NCBI GenBank assembly: GCA_045578845.1
Contig: JAZNLA010000053.1
Span: forward strand, 1 to 64,000
DNA: 64,000 nucleotides
Origin: UMGS172 sp045578845
GTDB lineage: Bacteria; Bacillota; Clostridia; Oscillospirales; Acutalibacteraceae
Reading direction: 5' to 3'
The position numbers and the translations under genes are program-made. Below the pieces are notes generated by a model, which was given only the letters and a program-made list of their open reading frames with translations, was not told the origin of the DNA and did no database searches. Each line of letters starts with the position of its first letter. Position 1 is the stretch's first letter. Of this stretch, positions 34,735 to 43,971 are shown piece after piece.

Positions 34735-34764
34735 AAGCCGCCGAAAATTCGGCGGCTTTTTTTA
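34735..34764. terminator. Bidirectional terminator after natB-like and transketolase genes
   Basis: AAGCCGCCGAA pairs with TTCGGCGGCTT, followed by a T7 run on the plus strand and an A-rich flank on the other side. Confidence 0.9.
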
Positions 34765-34771
34765 TTTTGTT

Positions 34772-35722
34772 TTATCTTTTCTTGGCGGCAATAGCCTCTT
34801 TGGCTTTTTCCACAATATCTTTAGCACGAAGACCGAAGATTGTAAGCAGTTCTTCGGCAGGGCCAGACATACCGAACACATCGGTAACACCGACCTTGAC
34901 TACGGGTACGGGACAGGTTTCGGTGACAACCTCGGAAACTGCAGAACCGAGTCCGCCAATAACCGAATGTTCCTCGGCAGTGACTATAGCACCGGTTTCA
35001 GTAGCGGCTTTTACGATAATATCGCGGTCAATAGGCTTAATGGTAGCCATATTGATAATTCTTGCCGAAATACCCTCGGCGGCAAGCAGGTCATAAGCCT
35101 CTAAAGCCTCTTTAACCATAAGACCTGTGGCAATAACGGTGACATCGGTACCGCTTTTAAGTTCAACACCTTTGCCTATCTGGAACTCGTAACTGTCATC
35201 GAACACAACGGGAACGGCAAGTCGGCCAAAACGCATATAGCAAGGGCCGTCAATCTCGGCGGCTTTAAGGGTTGCAAGTCTTGCCTCTACCGCGTCGGCA
35301 GGGTTAATAATGGTCATGTTGGGGATAGTACGCATAATGGCGATATCTTCACAACATTGGTGGGTTGCACCGTCTTCACCGACCGAAATGCCTGCGTGCG
35401 AAGCACCGATTTTTACATTCAAATTAGGATAGGCAATCGAGTTTCTGACCTGTTCAAAGGCTCTGCCCGAAGCAAACATTGCAAAAGAACTTGCAAAAAC
35501 AAGTTTGCCGGTTGCAGCAATACCTGCGGCAACACTCATCATATTCTGTTCTGCGATACCGCAGTTGTAAAACCTTTCGGGATATTCCTTTTTAAATGTG
35601 CCGGTCTTGGTTGCGGCGGCAAGGTCAGCGTCTAAAACAACAAAGTCGTTTCGCTTTTCTGCTAATTCACAAAGTGCTTTTCCGTAAGCATCTCTTGTGG
35701 CTATTCTTACTACATCTGCCAT
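34772..35722 (-). CDS. Transketolase, C-terminal subunit
   Basis: A 316-residue protein holding the pyrimidine-binding and C-terminal domains of transketolase: the conserved Glu is in NCGIAEQNMMSVAAGIA, followed by GEDGATHQCCEDIA. With the partner subunit it binds thiamine pyrophosphate and moves two-carbon units in the pentose phosphate pathway. Split transketolases are common in Clostridia and archaea. It lies 13 bases after the N-terminal subunit gene. Confidence 0.95.
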   Translation of the reverse strand: MADVVRIATRDAYGKALCELAEKRNDFVVLDADLAAATKTGTFKKEYPERFYNCGIAEQNMMSVAAGIAATGKLVFASSFAMFASGRAFEQVRNSIAYPNLNVKIGASHAGISVGEDGATHQCCEDIAIMRTIPNMTIINPADAVEARLATLKAAEIDGPCYMRFGRLAVPVVFDDSYEFQIGKGVELKSGTDVTVIATGLMVKEALEAYDLLAAEGISARIINMATIKPIDRDIIVKAATETGAIVTAEEHSVIGGLGSAVSEVVTETCPVPVVKVGVTDVFGMSGPAEELLTIFGLRAKDIVEKAKEAIAAKKR

Positions 35723-35735
35723 TTTAATTCACTCC

Positions 35736-36575
35736 TTACTTAATTTCGGCAATTTTCGCATCTAACTCAGCCAAAGCCTGTGCGGTAAGTTCGTCATTAG
35801 GTGCACTGCCATGCCAACCGACAGCATTTTCCATATATGAAACGCCTTTGCCCTTAACGGTGTTGGCAATAATTGCGGTGGGTTTACCCTTAACGGTTTC
35901 GGCGGCGGCAAGTGCAGCCTCAATCTCGTCAAAATTATGACCGTCAATAGTGATTACATTCCAGTTAAATGCTTCAAACTTTTTATCGAGCGGCAGCGGA
36001 GAGTTAACCTCGTCCAAAGTGCCGTCGATTTGGAGGTTATTAAGGTCGGCAAAAACTACGAGATTGTCAAGTCTTTTGTGTGCGGCAAACATTGCTGCCT
36101 CCCAAACCTGACCTTCTTCCGATTCACCGTCGCCTATAATGCTGTAAACACGGTAGTTGTCGCCGAAATGCTTGGCCGATAACGCCATACCTGCGGCGGC
36201 CGAAATGCCTTGACCGAGCGAGCCGGTTGACATATCCACGCCGGATATACCCTTTCTGTCGGGGTGTCCTTGAAGTATGGCATAGGGTTTGCGAAGTTTT
36301 TCTATTTCATCTACTCCGAAAAATCCACGCAGTGCCAAAACGCCGTAAAGTGCCGGTGCGGCATGACCCTTTGAAAGCACAAAACGGTCACGGTCAGGTT
36401 TGTTTGGATTTTCGGGGTCAATATTCATCTTTTCAAAATAAAGATATGTAAGTATATCGGTTACCGAAAGCGAACCGCCGGGATGTCCCGACTTGGCTTT
36501 ATTGGTGCCGATAATTACTAATTTTTTTGCTTCGAGTGAAAGTTTTTCGAGTTCTTTTTTTCTTTGCTCGTTCAT
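35736..36575 (-). CDS. Transketolase, N-terminal subunit
   Basis: A 279-residue protein with the thiamine-pyrophosphate-binding domain: SGHPGGSLSVTDIL, DRFVLSKGHAAPALY, and the GDG...N metal/diphosphate motif as IIGDGESEEGQVWEA ending in DLNNLQIDG. It pairs with the C-terminal subunit. The gene follows rluD by 25 bases, so it may be transcribed from the long upstream operon. Confidence 0.95.
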   Translation of the reverse strand: MNEQRKKELEKLSLEAKKLVIIGTNKAKSGHPGGSLSVTDILTYLYFEKMNIDPENPNKPDRDRFVLSKGHAAPALYGVLALRGFFGVDEIEKLRKPYAILQGHPDRKGISGVDMSTGSLGQGISAAAGMALSAKHFGDNYRVYSIIGDGESEEGQVWEAAMFAAHKRLDNLVVFADLNNLQIDGTLDEVNSPLPLDKKFEAFNWNVITIDGHNFDEIEAALAAAETVKGKPTAIIANTVKGKGVSYMENAVGWHGSAPNDELTAQALAELDAKIAEIK

Positions 36576-36600
36576 AATTTAACCTCCCGTGTTTAATGGC

Positions 36601-37512
36601 TTAATCCAAAGCCTTTAATTTTTTCTGGAATGTTTTAAAATACTCCGGCAACGGCGATGTAAATTCCATATATTCATTAGTTGTCGGATGAATAAAACCG
36701 ATAGTTCCGGCGTGCAAACACTGACCGGAAAGTTCGGTTATTATTTTTTTAGGTCCGTAAATCGGGTCCCCCGCTACAGAGTGGCCGATAGACGCCATAT
36801 GCACCCTTATTTGGTGAGTTCTGCCCGTTTCAAGGCGAAATTTCATAAAGGTAAACCCGTCATAACGCTCTAAAACCTCATAGTGGGTGGTGGCGGGTTT
36901 AGAATTCACATATATAACGCACATTTTTTGACGGTTTTTTGGGTCCCTGCCGATAGGTGCATTGACAGTACCGCTATCTTGCTTCACATTTCCGTAAACA
37001 ATGGCACGGTACTCTCTTTTAAAGGAATGTTCCTTTATCTGCTCGGCTAAACACTTATGCGAATTATCGTTTTTAGCGACAATAAGCAGTCCGCTTGTGT
37101 CCTTGTCAATTCGGTGGACTATACCCGGTCTTAAAACCCCGTTTATGCCCGAAAGACTGCCGCCACAGTGAAAAAGCAGAGCGTTTACAAGCGTGCCGCA
37201 GGTGTTCCCCGCGGCAGGGTGAACAACCATACCCTTTGGTTTGTTTACGACCAGCAAATCGTCGTCCTCGTAAACAATGTCGAGCGGTATATCTTCGGGG
37301 ATTGTTGTGAGTTCTTTAGGCTCGGGCAGATTGACAGTGATTATATCCCCTGCAAAAACAGTCGCCTTTTTCTTGGCAGTGTTGCCGTTTAGCAGTATGT
37401 CACCGCCCTCTATCAGTTCGGCAATATATGACCTTGAAAGGTCAAGTTGGCCCGATAAAAATGCGTCAAGCCTTTTGCCGCCGTCTATAACCTCAACCGT
37501 TTTGGCTGTCAT
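36601..37512 (-). CDS. rluD: RluA/RluD-family 23S rRNA pseudouridine synthase
   Basis: A 303-residue protein with an N-terminal S4 domain (KRLDAFLSGQLDLSRSYIAELI, residues about 13-34) and the RluA catalytic domain. The catalytic Asp is in HRIDKDTSGLLIVAKN; LETGRTHQIRVHMA and KPKGMVVHPAAG are also present. The RluD subgroup makes pseudouridines in helix 69 of 23S rRNA. It overlaps the lspA gene by 20 bases, the usual lspA-rluD order of Gram-positive bacteria. Confidence 0.94.
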   Translation of the reverse strand: MTAKTVEVIDGGKRLDAFLSGQLDLSRSYIAELIEGGDILLNGNTAKKKATVFAGDIITVNLPEPKELTTIPEDIPLDIVYEDDDLLVVNKPKGMVVHPAAGNTCGTLVNALLFHCGGSLSGINGVLRPGIVHRIDKDTSGLLIVAKNDNSHKCLAEQIKEHSFKREYRAIVYGNVKQDSGTVNAPIGRDPKNRQKMCVIYVNSKPATTHYEVLERYDGFTFMKFRLETGRTHQIRVHMASIGHSVAGDPIYGPKKIITELSGQCLHAGTIGFIHPTTNEYMEFTSPLPEYFKTFQKKLKALD

Positions 37513-38044
37513 TTGATTTTTGTTCGGGTACGGAATCGTTAATCACTTCAGCACTCATGCGGTCCAATTTTCTCTTAGCACGGGCATCCTTAACAAAGTC
37601 TATTATGAAGTAAATTACTATCATTGCGGCACCGATACAAACGGCACAGTCTGCAACATTGAACACAGGAAATTCCATAAAACCGAATTCGAGAAAATCG
37701 ACAACATTACCGCCTCTGAATATGCGGTCAATCATGTTACCGATACCGCCTGCGAGCACCATGCAGATAGCCCAAAACATAGTACGGCTTTCAAATGTTC
37801 TGCGAATAAGCATTGAGATGCAGATTATCATTATTAAAAGTGTAACGGTGATTAAAAACCAAGTTTGACCCTCTAAAATACCAAACGCGGCACCGCTGTT
37901 AGGCGGTATACGGTTAAAATTAAGAAGACCGGGGATTATGGTAATTACTTGATTCATATCCATAGTTGAAATAACCAAATACTTGGTGACTTGGTCAAGT
38001 ACAACCACTAAAACACCGCAAATAATTGCTAATACAGCCGACAT
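37493..38044 (-). CDS. lspA: Lipoprotein signal peptidase II
   Basis: A 183-residue membrane protease with four hydrophobic helices. The two catalytic aspartates are in GGIGNMIDRIF and FNVADCAVCIGA. It cleaves lipoprotein signal peptides before the lipid-modified Cys, so it would process the several lipoproteins of this window. The C-terminal 25 residues are a charged tail. It lies between ileS and rluD. Confidence 0.96.
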   Translation of the reverse strand: MSAVLAIICGVLVVVLDQVTKYLVISTMDMNQVITIIPGLLNFNRIPPNSGAAFGILEGQTWFLITVTLLIMIICISMLIRRTFESRTMFWAICMVLAGGIGNMIDRIFRGGNVVDFLEFGFMEFPVFNVADCAVCIGAAMIVIYFIIDFVKDARAKRKLDRMSAEVINDSVPEQKSNDSQNG

Positions 38045-38081
38045 TTCTATCTCCGTTCAGCCGAAAAACTCGGCGTTTATT

Positions 38082-40859
38082 TTATTCCTTTATAATAGCG
38101 GCACAGCGAGGACAAAGTGTGGGATGTTCTGCGGTTGTTCCTACCTCTTTTGAATAGGACCAGCAACGCTCACACTTGTCACCCTCGGCGTGTTTAACGG
38201 TAACACCGATACCTGTATCGCCCTTAAATTCACCGCCGTCACCGTCAACGACATTTACCTTTGAGGTGATAAATACGGTAGAAAGCATACCCTCGATTTC
38301 CTTTAAGAAACCGAACATCTCGCCTTTTGAGTAAACGGTAACTTCACTTTCAAGCGAAGCACCGATAACCTTTTCATTACGGGCAAGTTCGAGTGCCTTC
38401 TTAACGTCGTCGCGAACATCATGGATTTTATCCCAACGTGCCATAAACTCTACATCATATCTGCCTGTTGCAACGGGGAAACTGTTGAATACAACGTTTC
38501 TCTTGTCGTCACCCGCTTTATGAGGCATGAACTTCCAAATTTCGTCGGAAGTGAATGCAAGAATAGGTGCGATAAGGCGGGTTAAGGTGTGAAGCACCTC
38601 GTAAATTGTGGTTTGTGCCGCACGGCGTGTTGCGGAATTTTGAGCCTCAACATAAAGTCTGTCCTTAGCGGCATCGAGGTAGAAGTTTGACATATCAAGT
38701 ACGCAGAAGTTGTGGATTGCGTGGAAAATCATATGATATTCAAAGTTCTCGTAAGCCTCGGTACATTCTTTGACAATGCTTTCAAGACGCATTAGAGCGA
38801 AACGGTCCATTTCCTCTAATTTGTCGTAAGAAACCGCATCGGTATCGGGGTTGAAATCATTGATACAACCCAAGATAAATCTTGCGGTATTTCTGATTTT
38901 GCGGTAAATTTCACTAAGTTGCTTTAAAATATCCTTTGAAATACGGATATCGGCATGGTAGTCTGACGAAGCAACCCAAAGTCTTAAAATATCGGCACCG
39001 TACTGACCGACAATATCGTCGGGGTTAATAGTATTGCCGATTGATTTCGACATCTTTTTACCCTCGCCGTCAACAACCCAACCGTGGGTAACAACGGTTT
39101 TATAAGGTGCTCTGCCCTCGGCGGCAACCGAGGTCAAAAGCGAGGACTGGAACCAACCTCTATACTGGTCGGCACCCTCTAAATAAAGGTCGGCAGGTGA
39201 GGATAACTCTTCACGCTGTTCGAGAACTGCGGCGTGGGATACGCCCGAGTCAAACCAAACGTCCATGATGTCGGTTTCCTTTGTGAATTCGGTGCAACCG
39301 CACTCGCACTTAGCACCCGCAGGCAGCAACTCCGCTTCGGGCAGTTCGTACCAAGCGTCGGCACCTTTTTCGCGGAAAATAGCCGAAATTTTTGCTATTG
39401 TTTCGGGATTTATAAGTTCCTTTCCGCAGTCTTTGCAGTAGAAAATCGGGATAGGCACACCCCAAGTACGCTGACGGGAAATACACCAGTCACTGCGGTC
39501 TTTAATCATACCCGAAATTCTGTCTTCACCCCAAGCGGGTACCCATTTAACATCTGCAACTTCACTTAAAGCCTTGTCGGCAAAAGCGGAAATTGAGCAG
39601 AACCACTGCTCGGTTGCACGGAAGAGAATGGGCGACTTACATCTCCAACAGTGGGGATATTGGTGAATAATCTTTTCGAGTGCGAAAAGATTGCCTGTTT
39701 CATCGAGTTTTATGGCAATAGCCTTGTTTGCCTGTTCGGTTGTAAGGCCTTTAAACTCGCCTGCTTCGGCGGTCATGACACCCTTGGCGTCAACAGGAAC
39801 AACAATGGGGATTTCCTTATAGTTACGGCAAACCTCGAAGTCGTCGACACCGTGACCGGGGGCGGTATGAACACAACCTGTACCGCTTTCCAAAGTAACG
39901 TGATTACCAACGATTACAAGCGAAGTGCGGTCGATAAACGGATGTGCACATTTAATATATTCAAGGTCACTGCCTTTGACAGTTCCCAAAAGTTCATAAT
40001 CTTCTATTTTAGCGGCACTAAACGAAGATGCGGCAAGTTCGGTTGCCAAAACATAATACTCACCGTTTGCCTTATAAACACCGTAGTCATACTCAGGACC
40101 TACGCAGATGGCAAGGTTGGCGGGCAATGTCCATGTAGTGGTTGTCCAAATTACGAAATAGGTTTTGCCCATTTCGGCACCCAAATTCGCAAGTTTACCG
40201 TCATCATCGGTAACAGCAAACTTAACATAGATAGAGTGACAAGGGTCTTCGGCATACTCAATTTCAGCCTCGGCAAGTGCGGTTTGACACTCGGGGCACC
40301 AGTAAACCGGTTTAAGCCCTTTATAAATATAGCCCTTTTCAGCCATTCTGCCGAAAATTTCAACCTGTTTGGCAACATAATCGGGGGTTAAGGTAAGATA
40401 GGGGTGTTCCCAATCACCTAAAACACCAAGACGTTCAAACTGTCTGCGTTGGTCGTCAACAAAACCGAGTGCAAAGTCACGGCAGATTTTGCGAAGTTCC
40501 AAAGCCGAAACATTGGCATTAGAGCCGACGCCGGCTTTCTTTCTCGCCTTAAGTTCGGTAGGCAAACCGTGTGTATCGTAACCGGGAACATACGGTGCTT
40601 TAAAACCGGACATATTTTTATATCTCAAAACAAAATCCTTGAGCGACTTATTAAGTGCAGTACCCATATGGATAATACCGTTGGCGTACGGAGGGCCGTC
40701 ATGCAAAATGTAGAGCGGTTTGCCCTCATTAAGTTTCATAAGTTCCTCATAAGTGTTCTCGCTCTGCCATTCCTTTAAAGCCTCCGGCTCTCTTGTGGGA
40801 AGTCCTGCTCGCATGGGAAATTCCGTAACAGGCAGATTAAGTGTCTTGTTGTAATCCAT
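38082..40859 (-). CDS. ileS: Isoleucyl-tRNA synthetase
   Basis: A 925-residue class I synthetase of the bacterial (mupirocin-sensitive type 1) form: HIGH motif as GIIHMGTALNKSLKDF, editing (CP1) domain, KKMSKSIGN, and the C-terminal zinc finger CERCWSYSKEVG with CPRC. It charges and proofreads tRNA-Ile. In many Firmicutes ileS carries a T-box; none is visible in the 69-base gap upstream, only a 9-base-pair hairpin. Position between divIVA and lspA is conserved. Confidence 0.97.
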   Translation of the reverse strand: MDYNKTLNLPVTEFPMRAGLPTREPEALKEWQSENTYEELMKLNEGKPLYILHDGPPYANGIIHMGTALNKSLKDFVLRYKNMSGFKAPYVPGYDTHGLPTELKARKKAGVGSNANVSALELRKICRDFALGFVDDQRRQFERLGVLGDWEHPYLTLTPDYVAKQVEIFGRMAEKGYIYKGLKPVYWCPECQTALAEAEIEYAEDPCHSIYVKFAVTDDDGKLANLGAEMGKTYFVIWTTTTWTLPANLAICVGPEYDYGVYKANGEYYVLATELAASSFSAAKIEDYELLGTVKGSDLEYIKCAHPFIDRTSLVIVGNHVTLESGTGCVHTAPGHGVDDFEVCRNYKEIPIVVPVDAKGVMTAEAGEFKGLTTEQANKAIAIKLDETGNLFALEKIIHQYPHCWRCKSPILFRATEQWFCSISAFADKALSEVADVKWVPAWGEDRISGMIKDRSDWCISRQRTWGVPIPIFYCKDCGKELINPETIAKISAIFREKGADAWYELPEAELLPAGAKCECGCTEFTKETDIMDVWFDSGVSHAAVLEQREELSSPADLYLEGADQYRGWFQSSLLTSVAAEGRAPYKTVVTHGWVVDGEGKKMSKSIGNTINPDDIVGQYGADILRLWVASSDYHADIRISKDILKQLSEIYRKIRNTARFILGCINDFNPDTDAVSYDKLEEMDRFALMRLESIVKECTEAYENFEYHMIFHAIHNFCVLDMSNFYLDAAKDRLYVEAQNSATRRAAQTTIYEVLHTLTRLIAPILAFTSDEIWKFMPHKAGDDKRNVVFNSFPVATGRYDVEFMARWDKIHDVRDDVKKALELARNEKVIGASLESEVTVYSKGEMFGFLKEIEGMLSTVFITSKVNVVDGDGGEFKGDTGIGVTVKHAEGDKCERCWSYSKEVGTTAEHPTLCPRCAAIIKE

Positions 40860-40890
40860 TGAAATTATAACTCCTTTATTGCGTGGATAA

Positions 40891-40918
40891 TCCGGACCGA
40901 CAAAAAAGGCGGTCCGGA
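40891..40918 (-). repeat. Hairpin between divIVA and ileS
   Basis: TCCGGACCG and CGGTCCGGA form a perfect 9-base-pair stem with a 10-base loop; the U run (on the minus transcript) lies in the loop, so it is not a standard terminator for ileS. It may be an RNA-processing or stabilising hairpin. Confidence 0.6.
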
Positions 40919-40928
40919 CCTATAAATT

Positions 40929-41948
40929 TTATTTTTTCTTCTTTTTAAAGAAAAGTCTGGGTTCGTCATCATCATCTTCGTCTTCACTGAAAACGATGTG
41001 GCCTTTGGAAACAACAGCAGGTTGTTCCTCTTTTACTGTGCCCGAAAACTTTATCGGCTCTTCTTCGTTTTTTTCTTCAAATGTCAACTGAACATTATCT
41101 TTAACTTCCATGTCTGCCACAGGTGCTGCGACAGCAACCGCACCATCATCATGTGCTGTCTTCGCTTCGGGCTCTGCATTTTCGGTGATAATTATTTCAG
41201 CCTCGTTGTTTTCCTTTTCTTCCTTAACCGTATCAGGTACAGATACCTCTTCTTCGGCAGTTTCGACTGTAGCGGCAGTTTCCTTCATAATACGGTCATT
41301 TACTGCCTTTTCAAGCAATTCTTCGGGATTGCCGAAATCGGTCGAAAGTACAGTTTTTGCTCTTTCCATATTAAAAGGAATCTCGGCGGGAAGTTGATTT
41401 ATAAGTTCAATCAGCGAACTGCATTGAGCAGTGGCTTTTTTACGGAAATCCGAAACCTCAATTTTTAAGCGGTCATAAAGTTTCTGTTCAAGTTCGACGC
41501 TCTCTTTAGCCGAGGCAATAATCTCCTCGGACTCCTTAACGGCACCTGCAATAATCTTAGCGGCTTCCTTTTCGGCAGTATCACCTAAAAGTCTTGCTTT
41601 GCTTTCTGCATCGGCAATAATTTCTTTGGCTCTGACATCTGCCTCATTGAGTTTCAAATTAGCGTCCCTTACGATTTCTTCAGCCTTGTTGTTAGCCTCG
41701 TCAGCAATCTGCTCGGCAACACGTTGGGCACTTACAAGCACATTTTGAATACCTGCGGTTGAAAGTGCACCGTCGGGCGATTTCTGGCTGAACTCTTGAA
41801 GTTTGCGTTCTGCATCAGCCTTTTGACGCATAAGTATTTCAATTTCGGAAGCCATTTCTTCCAAAAACAGTTCTACGTCGCTCTGCTTATATCCGCCCAT
41901 AGGAGATTTTTGAAATTCCATATCACGAATTTGTTCGGGTGTTTTCAT
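40929..41948 (-). CDS. divIVA: DivIVA-domain cell division protein
   Basis: A 339-residue cytoplasmic protein. The N-terminus has the DivIVA signature (PEQIRDMEFQKSPMGGYKQSDVELFL in residues 4-29), followed by a long coiled coil rich in Ala/Glu/Lys (about 30-180). The C-terminal 140 residues are acidic and low-complexity, ending in a run of aspartates and then lysines. DivIVA binds curved membrane at poles and septa and recruits division and wall-synthesis factors. The location next to ylmH and ileS is standard. Confidence 0.92.
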   Translation of the reverse strand: MKTPEQIRDMEFQKSPMGGYKQSDVELFLEEMASEIEILMRQKADAERKLQEFSQKSPDGALSTAGIQNVLVSAQRVAEQIADEANNKAEEIVRDANLKLNEADVRAKEIIADAESKARLLGDTAEKEAAKIIAGAVKESEEIIASAKESVELEQKLYDRLKIEVSDFRKKATAQCSSLIELINQLPAEIPFNMERAKTVLSTDFGNPEELLEKAVNDRIMKETAATVETAEEEVSVPDTVKEEKENNEAEIIITENAEPEAKTAHDDGAVAVAAPVADMEVKDNVQLTFEEKNEEEPIKFSGTVKEEQPAVVSKGHIVFSEDEDDDDEPRLFFKKKKK

Positions 41949-41974
41949 AAATTTTTCCCTCCGATAAATGCTGT

Positions 41975-42721
41975 TTATTTAAAATGTTTATATTTTAAAA
42001 CCGTTCTGCCTTTACGGGTCAAATTTTCACATTCGAAAATTTCAAACCTGCCGTAATGCCTTACGGTAATTATATCACCTGTAACTATTTCTTTTGTGGT
42101 TTTAAAAACCTCAAGACCGTTTATAAAAGCATAACCGCTCTCTATTGTCGCAACGGCTTTACCGCGTGAAAGGTTACAAAGTGCCGCAACGACAGAGTCA
42201 AACCTAAGCGACGCTACGGTTGTAGATTTTTCCTCTGCTTGATTGGATTTCGGCAAAAAATCGGTCAAATCCCCCGTGATTTCCACGCCCGATGAGGCAA
42301 TTTTTGTGATTTCGGCAATCAAGTGCGGTGCAACACTGCCCGATACAAAAACCACGCTGTCTTTATCCGGCAAAATATCACCGACAGTGTCCCTTTCGAC
42401 CCCTGCCGACATAATTGCACCCAAAATATCGCGGTGAGAAAGCACGCGGTCGCTTTTATTGTGGATACGAAGTTTTACTATCGGGAACTTTGCGGTATCT
42501 TTGTCACACCAAGGCGGTAAAAAACCGACAAAAACCCTTTCGGCGGTGTCATATCCGCCGAAGAGTTTATAATCCGCTTTGGTTTCCGCGGCAACCTTTA
42601 ACGCTATAGCGGCACCCGCAGGGTCTAAAAAACCTACGAATTTCGGCACCGAACGTTCTTCGCACTGCCTTGCGGCATCACGAATACGTGCTTCCAAGTA
42701 TTCCCGTTCTTCTGCGGTCAT
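41975..42721 (-). CDS. ylmH: YlmH-type RNA-binding S4-domain protein
   Basis: A 248-residue protein with the YlmH arrangement: an N-terminal RRM-like domain with FVGFLDPAGAAIAL and FVGFLPPWCD, a middle HRDILGAIMSAGVERDTVGD motif, and a C-terminal S4 domain (AVATIESGYAFINGLEV). YlmH in Bacillus has been linked to ribosome rescue and to cell division through gene location. It begins one base into the sepF stop region. Confidence 0.92.
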   Translation of the reverse strand: MTAEEREYLEARIRDAARQCEERSVPKFVGFLDPAGAAIALKVAAETKADYKLFGGYDTAERVFVGFLPPWCDKDTAKFPIVKLRIHNKSDRVLSHRDILGAIMSAGVERDTVGDILPDKDSVVFVSGSVAPHLIAEITKIASSGVEITGDLTDFLPKSNQAEEKSTTVASLRFDSVVAALCNLSRGKAVATIESGYAFINGLEVFKTTKEIVTGDIITVRHYGRFEIFECENLTRKGRTVLKYKHFK

Positions 42722-43212
42722 CAGTTATAAGAGCCGATACTGCCCATGCCTTCAATTTCATCCATAAGCAATTCGCCCATTACATCAACATTGCTGGGTG
42801 TAATAATAAATGTACTGTTGGCAACCCTTTTAATTCTGCCGTCATGTGCATAGGCGGCACCGCTTAAAAAGTCAATAAGTCTGCGTTGGGTTTCGCGGTT
42901 GGCAGCCTCAAGGTTTAACACAACCGTTCTGTTTTCGGCAAGGTGGTCGGCGATAGCCGTAGCATCTTCAAATCTTTCGGGTTTTACCAAAGCAACCTGA
43001 ATTTGAGAAGAAGTTCTTACGGTACCGGTTGTTTTACCCGATTTGCGGTCGCTGGGAAAGCGAGTGGTTTTTTCGCTGTCATAAGAAGAATAACTCGACG
43101 AATAATCGTCACTTCTTGTGTCTTTCCTCTCTTTAGCGGTTTCAACCTCGTCAAACTCTTCGTCTTCGTCGGTTGCACTCATGATGTCTTTGATTTTATC
43201 AAAAAAACTCAT
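42721..43212 (-). CDS. sepF: Cell division protein SepF
   Basis: A 163-residue protein with an N-terminal membrane-binding amphipathic helix (MSFFDKIKDIM), an acidic/Ser-rich linker and the C-terminal SepF domain (VVLNLEAANRETQRRLIDFL, FLSGAAYAHDG, STFIITPSNVDV). SepF polymerises into rings and anchors FtsZ to the membrane. The ATG at 43212 was chosen because AAGGAG lies 7 bases upstream; two earlier candidates sit on or before that site. The ylmG gene often found next to it is missing here. Confidence 0.94.
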   Translation of the reverse strand: MSFFDKIKDIMSATDEDEEFDEVETAKERKDTRSDDYSSSYSSYDSEKTTRFPSDRKSGKTTGTVRTSSQIQVALVKPERFEDATAIADHLAENRTVVLNLEAANRETQRRLIDFLSGAAYAHDGRIKRVANSTFIITPSNVDVMGELLMDEIEGMGSIGSYN

Positions 43213-43230
43213 TTTCATTCTCCTTAACAT

Positions 43231-43971
43231 TTAATTTTTATTTGGATAATACCGCTCGCCGAAAAGAGCAGTACCTATTCGCACGATATTGGCTCCGCAT
43301 TTTATAGCGTCCTCAAAATCATCAGACATACCCATAGACAAGTATACCATACTTACATTATCCATGTTTTTGTCCCTAATGTCAATAAACAGTTTGCGTA
43401 AATTTAAAAAACATTCTATAGTTTTTGATTTTTCGGTGTAAATCGGGGGTATAGACATAAGACCTTTAACCTTTACACCCTGCATTTCGGCTATTTCTTT
43501 TAGTACCGCTTCCAGTTCTTCGGGAGCAAAACCCGATTTGCTTTCTTCATTTCCTATATTAACTTCGAGTAAAATATCGGTCACAATGCCCAACTTTTGG
43601 GATATTTTACTTATTTCGGCGGCAAGTTTTACGGAATGTACCGATTCAATCATTTCAACTTCGCCTACAATATCCTTGACCTTATTGGTCTGTAAGTGAC
43701 CTATAAAATGGCGGTGAACATCTTTGCAAAGACTGTCCTTTTTGGAATTAAATTCCTGAACGCGGTTTTCACCGATATAGCATATACCGTTTTCTATTGC
43801 GTGATTTATAACCGATACAGGCACCGTTTTGGTTGCGGCAAGCAGTATGACATCATCTCTTTTTACTCCCGCTTCCTCACAGGCAGCATTAAACCGCCCT
43901 CTTATATCCTCAAAATTTCGGTCAAACCATACTATTCTTTTTTGCTCGTCATCTGATAACTTTACCGTCAT
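43231..43971 (-). CDS. yggS: YggS-family PLP homeostasis protein
   Basis: A 246-residue PLP-binding protein of the YggS/PROSC (YlmE, PipY) family with an alanine-racemase-like barrel. The PLP Lys is in ILLAATKTVPV; IGENRVQEF, HFIGHLQTNK and GLMSIPP follow, and the end has LSMGMSDDFEDAI. It has no known enzymatic activity and controls free PLP. It overlaps the HlyD-like gene by 23 bases and precedes sepF, as in the ylm cluster. Confidence 0.94.
   Translation of the reverse strand: MTVKLSDDEQKRIVWFDRNFEDIRGRFNAACEEAGVKRDDVILLAATKTVPVSVINHAIENGICYIGENRVQEFNSKKDSLCKDVHRHFIGHLQTNKVKDIVGEVEMIESVHSVKLAAEISKISQKLGIVTDILLEVNIGNEESKSGFAPEELEAVLKEIAEMQGVKVKGLMSIPPIYTEKSKTIECFLNLRKLFIDIRDKNMDNVSMVYLSMGMSDDFEDAIKCGANIVRIGTALFGERYYPNKN

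Noticed and set aside
39651..40391. Long plus-strand frame (246 residues) within ileS
   Set aside because: It is antisense to a certain ileS gene with conserved motifs and has Cys/Phe/Asn-rich composition of a shadow frame.
40860..40928. T-box leader for ileS
   Set aside because: The gap is too short and lacks the GGTGG-ACCGCG core.
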